In this document: positions 1 to 6,531 of the stretch, piece after piece
Layout: each line of letters begins with the position of its first letter
How positions within the stretch are numbered: position 1 is the first letter of the stretch
Assembly (NCBI GenBank): GCA_040235375.1
Contig: JBECKQ010000105.1
Location: 1 to 22,953 of the forward strand
DNA from: JBECKQ01 sp040235375
Lineage (GTDB): Bacteria > Planctomycetota > Phycisphaerae > UBA1845
DNA: 22,953 bases
Direction: 5' to 3'
The notes under the pieces: model-generated
What the model was told of the DNA's origin: nothing
What the model saw: only the letters and a program-made list of their open reading frames with translations
Database searches by the model: none
Translations under genes and position numbers: made by a program

Positions 1-50
1 GGCTCCATCAACCCCTCAATCGCCTTCAACGCTTCGGACGAACGCGTCAT
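1..50 (-). CDS. Possible N-terminus of a gene leaving the left edge
   Basis: Reading leftward from an ATG at 50-48, the - strand encodes MTRSSEALKAIEGLME before the edge. The composition looks like a normal helical N-terminus and nearly all third codon positions are G or C. The start lies just 22 bp from the first dispersed repeat, as expected if the repeats fill the upstream gap. I see no good Shine-Dalgarno sequence. The complementary + strand frame is also open and would end at 120 inside the repeat; because both frames share the same third positions, codon bias cannot separate them. Function cannot be assigned. Confidence 0.25.
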   Translation of the reverse strand, partial: MTRSSEALKAIEGLME

Positions 51-72
51 CCAACGAATCGCCGGCAGCCCG

Positions 73-632
73 GTCCGAGCCGCGCCCGTAAGGAAGCGGA
101 CTGCCGCCGACAGCCCCTGATTCGCCCCGCCGCCAACCCCTCCCCCTTGCAGGGGGAGGCCGGGCGAGGGTTTCGCATGCCGTCGACCGATCATTCGCCC
201 CGCCGCATTCGCGCGTGATCGCGATAGTGCCATATGGTGGCACCGATACAAAAGTCGCGATGGCCGTCCGAGCCGCGCCCGTAAGGAAGCGGACTGCCGC
301 CGACAGCCCCTGATTCGCCCCGCCGCCAACCCTCCCCCTTGCAGGGAAAGGCCGGGCGAGGGTTTCGAACGCCGTCGACCGACCATTCGCCCCGCCGCAT
401 TCGCGCGTCGTCGTGATAGTGTCATATGATGGCACCGATACGAAAGCCACGATGGCCGTCCGAGCCGCGCCCGTAAGGAAGCGGACTGCCGCCGAGGGCC
501 TGACGAATCGCCCCGCCGCCAACCCCTCCCCCTTGCAGGGGAAGGCCGGGCGAGGGTTTCGAACACCGTTAGCCGACCATTCGCCCTGCCGCATTTACGC
601 GATCGCTATGGTGTCACGTTCTGGCACTCGAA
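73..632. repeat. Three tandem ~192-bp repeat units
   Basis: Units begin at 73, 266 and 458 with GTCCGAGCCGCG (spacings 193 and 192). Each unit has the same order of modules: a GAGCCGCGCCCGTAAGGAAGCGG-like block (module A), a CCTCCCCC-TTGCA-GGGGGAGG hairpin (perfect at 139-159, decayed in copies 2 and 3), and a dyad of the form GTG[TC]CA-N5-TGGCAC at 227-243, 419-435 and 611-627. Copy 1 and copy 2 are the most alike; copy 3 has diverged and ends near 632. The units are too regular to be chance but do not look like coding DNA or CRISPR. Confidence 0.85.
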
Positions 633-649
633 CATGAATCCACCGCTCC

Positions 650-684
650 CCAGGGACTTCAGTCCCGACCCTTACCCACAAATG
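650..684 (+). repeat. Left arm of a ~35-bp inverted repeat
   Basis: This arm begins CCAGGGACTTCAGTCC and ends TTACCCACAAATG. It matches the reverse complement of 1207-1241 at about 30 of 35 positions. The arms are separated by roughly 520 bp without a gene. The core GGGACT-TC-AGTCCC is itself a small hairpin. Confidence 0.7.
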
Positions 685-1030
685 CTGGCCTGTTCACTCG
701 CGTTGGGAAGTTCTGCTGATTGCTGCGTTCCGTGCGCGCTATACGGCCGGACGACGGCGGCAACCAATGGAATCTCGCCTCGCCGTCCTGCGCACCGCAC
801 CATCCATTCAGATCACGCGACACGCCGGGCGCGTTATAGGGGTGACGGAGAATCGCCCGCCGAGAAAGGAGCGCGCCGCCATGCCCAGGTCTCTACCCGA
901 TCCCGACCGCCGTCGCGTCGGGGGACGCCATCCCGTCGCCCGACCCCCCAACGTCCGCTTTTCACGCACCCGCATTCTTGCTAGCGCCAGGCACGATGCC
1001 CCACCCGCGTTTTTGCGCAAATTCACCGAT

Positions 1031-1115
1031 AAACGGCGTTTTCGAATCGGCTGGAACCTCCAAAAACGCAGTTTTTATACGAATCGGCTGGCGGCCCCAA
1101 AAACGCGGTTCAAGC
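1031..1115. repeat. Degenerate ~37-bp direct repeat
   Basis: CGAATCGGCTGG occurs at 1043 and again at 1080, each followed after a few bases by CCAAAAACGC. The pattern gives about two and a half copies with a 37-bp period. No reading frame or known element explains it. Confidence 0.5.
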
Positions 1116-1179
1116 GCCCCCGACCTCCGCCCCCCTTTACGGTCCGTCGACAGCCCGCGGAGCGGAGTGATTACCAGAA

Positions 1180-1199
1180 CCCCCCACGCCAGTGGGGGG
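1180..1199. repeat. Perfect 8-bp hairpin
   Basis: CCCCCCAC (1180-1187) and GTGGGGGG (1192-1199) pair around a four-base GCCA loop. There is no T-run on either side and no gene ending here, so a terminator role is unsupported. It sits just inside the right arm of the inverted repeat. Confidence 0.55.
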
Positions 1200-1206
1200 C
1201 CCGCGG

Positions 1207-1241
1207 CACTTGTGGGTAACGCGCAGGACTGAAGTCCCTGG
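1207..1241 (-). repeat. Right arm of the ~35-bp inverted repeat
   Basis: The reverse complement begins CCAGGGACTTCAGTCC and ends TTACCCACAAGTG, pairing with 650-684. The outer 16 bases and the TTACCCACAA block are identical; the differences lie in the middle. No transposase is found between the arms. Confidence 0.7.
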
Positions 1242-1268
1242 CCGCATTGGCGCACGCCCGCCGGCCGA

Positions 1269-1325
1269 GTGTCAGATATATGGCACTCGCACGAAGACCA
1301 CGGCCTCGCCTGCGGCGAAATCGTG
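1269..1325 (+). repeat. Dispersed dyad-plus-hairpin module, copy 1
   Basis: A GTGTCA-N6-TGGCAC dyad (1269-1286) is followed by a hairpin module, CACGGCCTCGCC-TGC-GGCGAAATCGTG, at 1299-1325. The same two-part arrangement recurs at 8191-8246. The dyad half is shared with the tandem units at 73-632. Confidence 0.7.
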
Positions 1326-1575
1326 CCACCCGGTTGGGCCCGCTGGAGATGACAGTCGCGATCGTGGCACGGGCAAGATGCCCGTCCCACCTGGATCCGG
1401 CCGCTTCCGCAGGCATTCTGAAATTCTCGGTACATCTTCGCGGGGCAGCGCTATGATCCCGCGCTCTTGTCGGACCAACGGAGGCCGCATTCCAAACATT
1501 GTCGATCCGGCAGGGCGGAGCGTGCGGCCCGACGGTAAGGGAATCCCCGTACTAAAAATCCGGGGAGGAATCGCG

Positions 1576-4137
1576 ATGAGCACACAGGCAACCCACCAGG
1601 AGCAATCGCGGCCGGCCACCGAATCGACCTCCCAGGCCCAGGGCAAAATGATCGATCCCGAGCAGGCCGGCAAGATGGGCGTCGAGGATGTACTCCGCGC
1701 CCTGGATGCAAAACCCGACGGACTCAGCAACGACGAAGCCAGGCGACGGCTCGAGCAGTTCGGCCTCAACGTGCTCGAAGAGCGCGAGGAAAGCGAGCTG
1801 CGCAAGTTCCTGGGCTACTTCTGGGGCCCGATCCCCTGGATGATCGAGATCGCCGCGATCCTGTCGGCCGCCATATCGCACTGGCTCGACCTGATCATCA
1901 TCCTCGCCATGCTGGGCATCAACGCCGTCGTCGGCTTCTGGCAGGAGCACCAGGCGTCCAACGCCATCGACGCCCTCAAGAAGCAGTTGGCCCCCAAGGC
2001 CCGCGTGCGCCGCGACAACAAGTGGCAACAGATCGATGCCGACACCCTCGTGCCCGGCGACGCCGTTCGCATGGAGCTGGGCGACGTCATTCCGGCCGAC
2101 GTCAAGCTCATCAAGGGCGATTACCTCAGCGTCGATCAGTCCGCCCTTACGGGCGAGTCCATGCCCGTAAACAAGAAGCCAGGCGACGTCGCCTACTCGG
2201 GCTCCACCGCCAGGCAGGGCGAGATGGAGGGCGTCGTCACGGCCACCGGCGCGCACACCTTCTTCGGACGCACCGCGAAGCTGGTGGAGTCCGCCGGGGC
2301 GCAGTCTCACTTCCAGCAGGCCGTCCTGCACGTGGGGGATTTTCTCATCCTCATCTCGGTCGCCTTGAGCGTTGTGCTGGTCGTCGTCGAGTTGTTCCGG
2401 CAGGTTCCCGTGCTGGAGATGCTTCAATTCGTGCTCATCCTGGTGGTGGCGTCTGTCCCGGTGGCGATGCCGGCCGTGCTGTCGGTGACCATGGCCCTGG
2501 GTGCACTGGCGCTGTCGCGGCGGAAGGCGATTGTCTCGCGACTTCAGTCGATCGAGGAGATGGCCGGCATCGACCTGATGTGCTCCGACAAGACCGGCAC
2601 GCTCACGCAGAACAAGCTGACCTTGGGCGAGCCGGTGTTGTTCGAGGCAAAGGACGCGCAGGACGCCATTCTGGCGGGGGCACTGGCGGCCCAGCTTGAA
2701 GATCGCGACGCCATCGACACCGCGGTCGTGGGCGGGCTGAAGGACGCGAAGGCCCTCGAACAGTACGAGCAGAAGAAGTTCGTGCCCTTCGATCCGGTCC
2801 ACAAGAAGACGCAGGCGACCGTCACCGACAACCAGGGCAGGACCACCCAGGTGGCCAAGGGGGCGCCGCAGGTCATACTCGAGATGTGCGCGCTCGGCGA
2901 TGACGAAAAGCAGCGCGCCAAGAAAACCGTTGACGACCTGGCGGCCAAGGGCAACCGCACCCTGGGCGTGGCCCGCGACGGGGACAACGGCCACTGGCAC
3001 TTCCTGGCGATCCTGCCGCTCTACGACCCGCCGCGGGAGGACTCGGCCGAGACCATCCACAAGGCGCAGGAGAACGGCATCGCCATCAAGATGGTCACCG
3101 GCGACAACCTGGCCATCGCTCGCGAGATTTCCGGACAGCTCGGCCTCGGACGCGACATCCGCTCGACGGACACACTCTTCCCCTCAGGCGGCGACGTTTC
3201 ACGCGTCAGCGACGCCGCCGAGCAGCAGATCGAGCAGGCCGCCGGCTTCGCCCAGGTCTTTCCCGAGCACAAGTACGGCATTGTCAAGGCGCTGCAGGGC
3301 AAGGGGCACATCGTGGCCATGACGGGCGACGGCGTGAACGACGCCCCCGCGCTCAAGCAGGCCGACGTGGGCATCGCCGTCTCCGGAGCGACCGACGCCG
3401 CCCGCTCGGCCGCTTCGCTCATTCTCACCGAGCCGGGCCTGTCGGTCATCGTGAATGCTGTCGGCGAGGCCCGTCGCATCTTCGAGCGGATGATGAGCTA
3501 CACGATCTACCGCATCACCATGACGCTCGACATCATGATCTTCGTGGTGCTGGCCATTCTGGCATTCGGCTTCTTCCCATTGACGGCCATCATGATCATC
3601 CTGCTCGCCCTGCTCGACGACATTCCCATCATGACCATCGCGTATGACAACACGCGCCTGGATCCCAAGCCCGTGCGCTGGGACATGAAACGCACGCTGT
3701 TCATCTCTTCCGCCCTGGGCATCTCCGCCATCGCCCAGACGTTCGGGCTGCTGCTGATCGGCCTGCTGGCGCTGCATCTTGACGTGCCGCATCTGCGGAC
3801 GGTGATCTTTCTGCAACTGGTGGCCGGCGGGCATCTCATGCTCTTCGTAGCGCGGACGAAGCGGCCGTTCTGGCGCCCGCCGTATCCCTCGGGCAAGCTG
3901 ACCGCCGCGATCGTCGGCACGCAGGTGCTGGCGGTGATTCTGTGCGGTTTCGGGCTACTGGTGCCGGAGATCGACTGGTGGCTGATCGGTGCGGTGTGGG
4001 GGTACAACATCGCCTGGATGTTCATCCAGGATCTTTTCAAGATCGGCTCGTATCACCTGATCGCGGACCTGGCGAAGCACAAGAGCCGATACTTGAAGTC
4101 CGCCCAGCAGCCGATCTACCCGCACCTTCGGCGGTAG
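1576..4137 (+). CDS. Plasma-membrane-type proton-exporting P-type ATPase
   Basis: This 853-residue protein is a P-type ATPase that uses ATP to move cations, most likely H+, out across the inner membrane. The start ATG has a strong GGGGAGGA site seven bases upstream. Membrane hairpin M1-M2 spans about residues 81-135. The actuator motif TGES is at 192-195, the phosphorylated Asp is D338 in DKTGTLTQNK, and the hinge MTGDGVND is at 582-589; further membrane segments fill the C-terminal third. There are no N-terminal CxxC metal-binding domains and no CPC motif, which argues against a heavy-metal pump. The motifs and length fit the PMA (type IIIA) group. The gene stands alone: repeats lie upstream and a convergent tRNA downstream. 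The exact ion is inferred from family resemblance. Confidence 0.93.
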   Translation: MSTQATHQEQSRPATESTSQAQGKMIDPEQAGKMGVEDVLRALDAKPDGLSNDEARRRLEQFGLNVLEEREESELRKFLGYFWGPIPWMIEIAAILSAAISHWLDLIIILAMLGINAVVGFWQEHQASNAIDALKKQLAPKARVRRDNKWQQIDADTLVPGDAVRMELGDVIPADVKLIKGDYLSVDQSALTGESMPVNKKPGDVAYSGSTARQGEMEGVVTATGAHTFFGRTAKLVESAGAQSHFQQAVLHVGDFLILISVALSVVLVVVELFRQVPVLEMLQFVLILVVASVPVAMPAVLSVTMALGALALSRRKAIVSRLQSIEEMAGIDLMCSDKTGTLTQNKLTLGEPVLFEAKDAQDAILAGALAAQLEDRDAIDTAVVGGLKDAKALEQYEQKKFVPFDPVHKKTQATVTDNQGRTTQVAKGAPQVILEMCALGDDEKQRAKKTVDDLAAKGNRTLGVARDGDNGHWHFLAILPLYDPPREDSAETIHKAQENGIAIKMVTGDNLAIAREISGQLGLGRDIRSTDTLFPSGGDVSRVSDAAEQQIEQAAGFAQVFPEHKYGIVKALQGKGHIVAMTGDGVNDAPALKQADVGIAVSGATDAARSAASLILTEPGLSVIVNAVGEARRIFERMMSYTIYRITMTLDIMIFVVLAILAFGFFPLTAIMIILLALLDDIPIMTIAYDNTRLDPKPVRWDMKRTLFISSALGISAIAQTFGLLLIGLLALHLDVPHLRTVIFLQLVAGGHLMLFVARTKRPFWRPPYPSGKLTAAIVGTQVLAVILCGFGLLVPEIDWWLIGAVWGYNIAWMFIQDLFKIGSYHLIADLAKHKSRYLKSAQQPIYPHLRR

Positions 4138-4175
4138 CGGTCGCGACCGGCGACGGCATCGTGCCCCGTGCGTTG

Positions 4176-4192
4176 GTGCCATTATGTGTCAC
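4176..4192. repeat. GTGCCA-N5-TGTCAC dyad
   Basis: This is a 17-bp imperfect dyad between the ATPase stop and the tRNA gene. It has the same spacing as the dyads at 227, 419 and 611, and the flank GTGTCACTTTCTGG closely matches GTGTCACGTTCTGG at 611. It is probably an isolated, decayed copy of the shared module. Confidence 0.5.
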
Positions 4193-4201
4193 TTTCTGGA
4201 T

Positions 4202-4275
4202 TGGGCCCAGAGGGACTCGAACCCCCGACCAATCGATTATGAGTCGACTGCTCTAACCGTCTGAGCTATGGGCCC
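4202..4275 (-). tRNA. tRNA-Ile (anticodon CAU, lysidine type)
   Basis: The - strand folds as a complete 74-nt tRNA: a GGGCCCA/TGGGCCC acceptor stem, the D-loop start TAGCTCAGACGGTTAGAGC, and a T-arm with GGTTCGAGTCC. The anticodon is CAT in the context GACTCATAATCG, which is the context of the minor isoleucine tRNA rather than initiator or elongator methionine tRNA. In that tRNA, C34 is changed to lysidine by TilS so that it reads AUA. The 3' CCA is not encoded and would have to be added after transcription. Confidence 0.93.
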
Positions 4276-4351
4276 TCGACGTTCGCCATTTGACCGCGCC
4301 GATCCGTCGCGTTCAACCGCCGATCGCCGCCATATTGAAACACCAGGAGGT

Positions 4352-5449
4352 TCAGAGATTCTCGAGAATGTCGCGACGCGCCACCAGCCGGGCCCCCTTC
4401 GGCGGGTCCATGTCACAGGCCGCCAGCCAGCGCTTGCGGATTTCACCTTGCAATCCCTCGCTGATCTGCGTCGCCTGGTCGGCCAGGCGAATCTTGCCGC
4501 CCGCGCGATTGGCGTGTCCACCGCCGCCGCCCAGGCCGGCCAGCGTCTTGTACACGAGGTCGCTGGCGTCACCGCCCTGTTGCGTCGTTCGCACGGAGAC
4601 GAGCACGTCGCCGTCGACCACCGCGGCGCACAGCACGCGAGTCAAATCACGGCACCGGACCAGCAGGTCGGCCACCTCGCCCACGATCTCCGCCCCGTGC
4701 GCGTGCGGCAGAAAACACAGCGCCACGTCGCCGTAGGTGATCGTGCTCTCCATCGCCAGCAGCAGGTCGCCGTAGTAGTCGGGCGAGAACGGCGCCGATT
4801 CGATATCGGTCAGCGCGTTGTAGTCCACCCACTGGCTCAGCCACGCGATCATGTGCTGGTCGGGCCGCGTGTACGGCGTCCAGCCGAGCGCGTCGGAGTG
4901 AATGGCGTACAACAGGGCCGTCGCCAGTTGCGGCGTCGGCATGACCTCCTGTTCCTTGAGGTAGCACGAGGCGATCGTCGCCGTGGCCGCCATCTTCGGC
5001 CGGATGTCGCGGAACCGCACGCGATAGCGCGGCCCGTGGGCCGTGTGATGATCGATGACCGCGGTCGGCTTGATGTCCACGTGCTCGAGCAGGTGGTTGC
5101 CGGCCGTCGGAGCGCAATCCACCAGCACGATCGCGGCGTGGTCCGGCTGATCGACGCGATTGACCAGCTCGATCGGCGGCTTGAGCGTCAGCACCAACTG
5201 CCGGTTCTCGGCGCGAACGATCGCCCCGCCGGCCAGCAGGCGGACGGGCTTGCCGAGCTTCTGGCCGATCAGCGTGTGCAGCGCCCAGCCGGAGGCGATG
5301 GCATCCGGGTCCGGATTGTCATGGGTGATGAGCAGGACGGACTCGTACTCGCCCAGCACGTCGAGAAAACGCTGCGACCGGTGCCCGCCGGCCTTGGTCG
5401 GCTTGACCGTTCCCTTGCCGGTCGAAATTGGCACGTCGTCCAGTTGCAT
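4352..5449 (-). CDS. DHH-family phosphoesterase (NrnA-like)
   Basis: This 365-residue protein belongs to the DHH/DHHA1 phosphoesterases, Mn-dependent enzymes that cleave short oligonucleotides, pAp or cyclic dinucleotides. Metal-binding motifs are clear: H43, D47 and D49 in THDNPDPD, D111 in VLVDC, and D133-H134-H135 in VIDHH. A glycine-rich GGGGGHANRAGG near residues 317-328 is the DHHA1 substrate-binding loop. The layout and length match the NrnA oligoribonuclease/pAp-phosphatase branch; there is no PAS, GGDEF or membrane part as in GdpP. The start ATG has only a weak ribosome site (CCGGAATG). A consensus promoter at 5805-5833 points toward it across a roughly 350-nt leader containing a large inverted repeat. 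The precise substrate is unknown. Confidence 0.88.
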   Translation of the reverse strand: MQLDDVPISTGKGTVKPTKAGGHRSQRFLDVLGEYESVLLITHDNPDPDAIASGWALHTLIGQKLGKPVRLLAGGAIVRAENRQLVLTLKPPIELVNRVDQPDHAAIVLVDCAPTAGNHLLEHVDIKPTAVIDHHTAHGPRYRVRFRDIRPKMAATATIASCYLKEQEVMPTPQLATALLYAIHSDALGWTPYTRPDQHMIAWLSQWVDYNALTDIESAPFSPDYYGDLLLAMESTITYGDVALCFLPHAHGAEIVGEVADLLVRCRDLTRVLCAAVVDGDVLVSVRTTQQGGDASDLVYKTLAGLGGGGGHANRAGGKIRLADQATQISEGLQGEIRKRWLAACDMDPPKGARLVARRDILENL

Positions 5450-5564
5450 CTGTCGTCATTCCGGAAAAGCGGCCCCCGGTGGGAGCCTAGCGGCTGGGTA
5501 CGGGATGTCCAACGGTCGAGCGCGCAACGCGGACAACGGGTCGATGCTCGAAGGGGAAAGGCGG

Positions 5565-5638
5565 GGGAGGCCTCACCGCGGCCCGGGGTCAGGGGGAACA
5601 AGAAGGCGTGCGGTGGTCTTGGCCGCGGTGAGGCTCCC
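5565..5638. repeat. Long near-perfect inverted repeat
   Basis: GGGAGGCCTCACCGCGGCC (5565-5583) pairs with GGCCGCGGTGAGGCTCCC (5621-5638), giving an 18-bp stem with one bulged base and a 37-nt loop. In RNA it would form a very stable hairpin in the leader of the DHH gene, about 115-190 nt before its start codon. There is no following T-run in either direction, so it is not a standard intrinsic terminator. It could be an attenuator, an RNA-stability element or a dispersed repeat. Confidence 0.6.
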
Positions 5639-5796
5639 GTGTCGTCTCGCGGCGGGGGAGACGGCATGTGGCACCCTTTGGGCGCCACAAGGAGGAGGAA
5701 AAGGGCGTCCCAGGATGCGAGTCCTGCAACTTGTCGGTCTTTGCGGTTCCTTGTGACCGGCTGCGCCCTGCTGCAAACGACGCAGCCGATCACATC

Positions 5797-5833
5797 TACT
5801 AACCACAATAGTAACTTTAGTAGGCGGTGTCAA
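5797..5833 (-). promoter_or_regulatory. Consensus promoter with BlaI-like operator, pointing to the DHH gene
   Basis: On the - strand a perfect TTGACA (5833-5828) is followed after exactly 17 bp by TATTGT (5810-5805). A 17-bp dyad, TACTATTGTGGTTAGTA, covers 5813-5797 and so overlaps the -10; an extra TACTA half-site lies in the spacer at 5822-5818. The dyad resembles the one over the blaI promoter at 6042-6058. The only gene downstream on this strand is the DHH phosphoesterase, starting at 5449. Confidence 0.5.
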
Positions 5834-6018
5834 GCGTTTTCCTGCCCGTTAAACGTTTTTTTTCGGACAACCCCAATCCCCTTGACTCCAACTGCTCGAT
5901 CGCTGGGTCCGGCCTGGAGAACTGGGATGTCTGGGCGGAACGGGACCGCCGCCTCGATTGGCCCAGACCCCCTCAACGGGACCCCCGACGCGCCGCTAAG
6001 TCCCCGTAAGAATTGCTC

Positions 6019-6058
6019 TTGAAGCGGACGAGCGATGCCGATACTATAGTTAATAGTA
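6019..6058 (+). promoter_or_regulatory. blaI promoter with 17-bp operator dyad
   Basis: TTGAAG (6019-6024) and TACTAT (6042-6047) are separated by 17 bp. The -10 forms the left arm of a perfect 6-5-6 dyad, TACTAT-AGTTA-ATAGTA (6042-6058). BlaI/MecI repressors bind TACTA/TGTA-type dyads over their own promoters, so this is the expected autoregulatory site. It lies 22 bp before the blaI start. Confidence 0.65.
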
Positions 6059-6080
6059 GCCCAATCGAAAGGAACCGCCT

Positions 6081-6479
6081 GTGGCGAAATCACCGAAGTC
6101 ACTCACGCCGCTCGAGTCGCTCATCATGGACGTCGTCTGGGATCAAAGCGAGGTCACCGTTAGAAACGTCCAAGAAGCACTTCGCCCCCAGCGTGACTTG
6201 GCGTATACTTCCGTGTTGACGATGATGCAGGTGCTGGAGAGGAAGGGGTTCGTCGCGTCGCATCGAAACGGGCGGGCCAACATTTACCGGCCCACCGTCA
6301 GCCGCGCACGATTCGGACTCCGCAGCGCTGTGGACATCGTCAACTCGTTCTTTGCCGGGTCAGTACCCGCAATGCTGTCGCACTTTGCGGAAACGGACCG
6401 CCTGTCGGAGGAGGACTGGCGGGCGTTGCGGGAACTGGTGGACAATGCGTCAGCGACGGCGAAAGCCGACGACAAGTAG
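6081..6479 (+). CDS. BlaI/MecI/CopY-family transcriptional repressor
   Basis: The 132-residue product matches the Penicillinase_R family: a winged helix-turn-helix in the first ~80 residues (LTPLESLIMDVVWDQ, then SVLTMMQVLERKGFV) and a short helical dimerisation tail. These dimers repress by binding short dyads and are released when a partner M56 protease is activated and the repressor is cut. Translation starts at GTG, preceded by GAAAGGA. The operator dyad lies immediately upstream, which points to autoregulation. The M56 gene begins 52 bp after the stop, the classic blaI-blaR arrangement. In genomes with many such pairs the signal is often not a beta-lactam, and nothing here indicates resistance. 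Confidence 0.93.
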   Translation: MAKSPKSLTPLESLIMDVVWDQSEVTVRNVQEALRPQRDLAYTSVLTMMQVLERKGFVASHRNGRANIYRPTVSRARFGLRSAVDIVNSFFAGSVPAMLSHFAETDRLSEEDWRALRELVDNASATAKADDK

Positions 6480-6531
6480 GACGGCACACCCGGTCCGTGG
6501 TCTGCTTCGCCTCGCAGTCCTGCGCTGACAG

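Larger units (their letters stand above)
51..1575. other. Long gene-free stretch filled with repeats
   Basis: I find no convincing coding frame in about 1.5 kb. Open frames exist on both strands, but they are arginine- and proline-rich translations of repeats and of high-GC DNA. The frame of the downstream ATPase stays open upstream to about 1192 without protein-like content. The stretch holds three tandem 192-bp units, an inverted repeat, a short degenerate direct repeat and two hairpins, each listed separately. Confidence 0.7.
5450..6080. other. Regulatory gap between the DHH gene and blaI
   Basis: No credible gene lies in these 630 bp. The stretch contains two opposed promoters with BlaI-like dyads (5797-5833 and 6019-6058), a long inverted repeat (5565-5638), a smaller hairpin (5668-5688; GTGGC/GCCAC arms with an inner CCC/GGG) and a T8 run near 5850. 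Open frames found here overlap the operators and do not look like proteins. Confidence 0.6.

Noticed and set aside
16..594. 192-residue - strand open frame across the tandem repeats
   Set aside because: It is a translation of the repeat units themselves (GSPLPYGRGSD-type phrases recur) and has no family resemblance.
73..632. CRISPR array
   Set aside because: The units are ~192 bp and nearly identical along their whole length, without short repeats separated by unique spacers.
1429..1457. Promoter for the H+-ATPase (TATGAT at 1452 with GGTACA 17 bp upstream)
   Set aside because: The -10 is good but the -35 matches at only three positions, and a TATGAT by itself is weak evidence.
1552..3060. 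502-residue - strand open frame opposite the ATPase gene
   Set aside because: It is the antisense of a clearly recognisable P-type ATPase; its His/Arg/Asp-rich composition is typical of antisense high-GC frames.
4138..4149. CGGTCGCGACCG palindrome right after the ATPase stop as a terminator
   Set aside because: Only four base pairs can form in a hairpin and there is no T-run.
4268..6022. 584-residue + strand open frame over the DHH gene
   Set aside because: The opposite strand encodes all the DHH motifs; this frame is its Arg/His/Gln-rich shadow.
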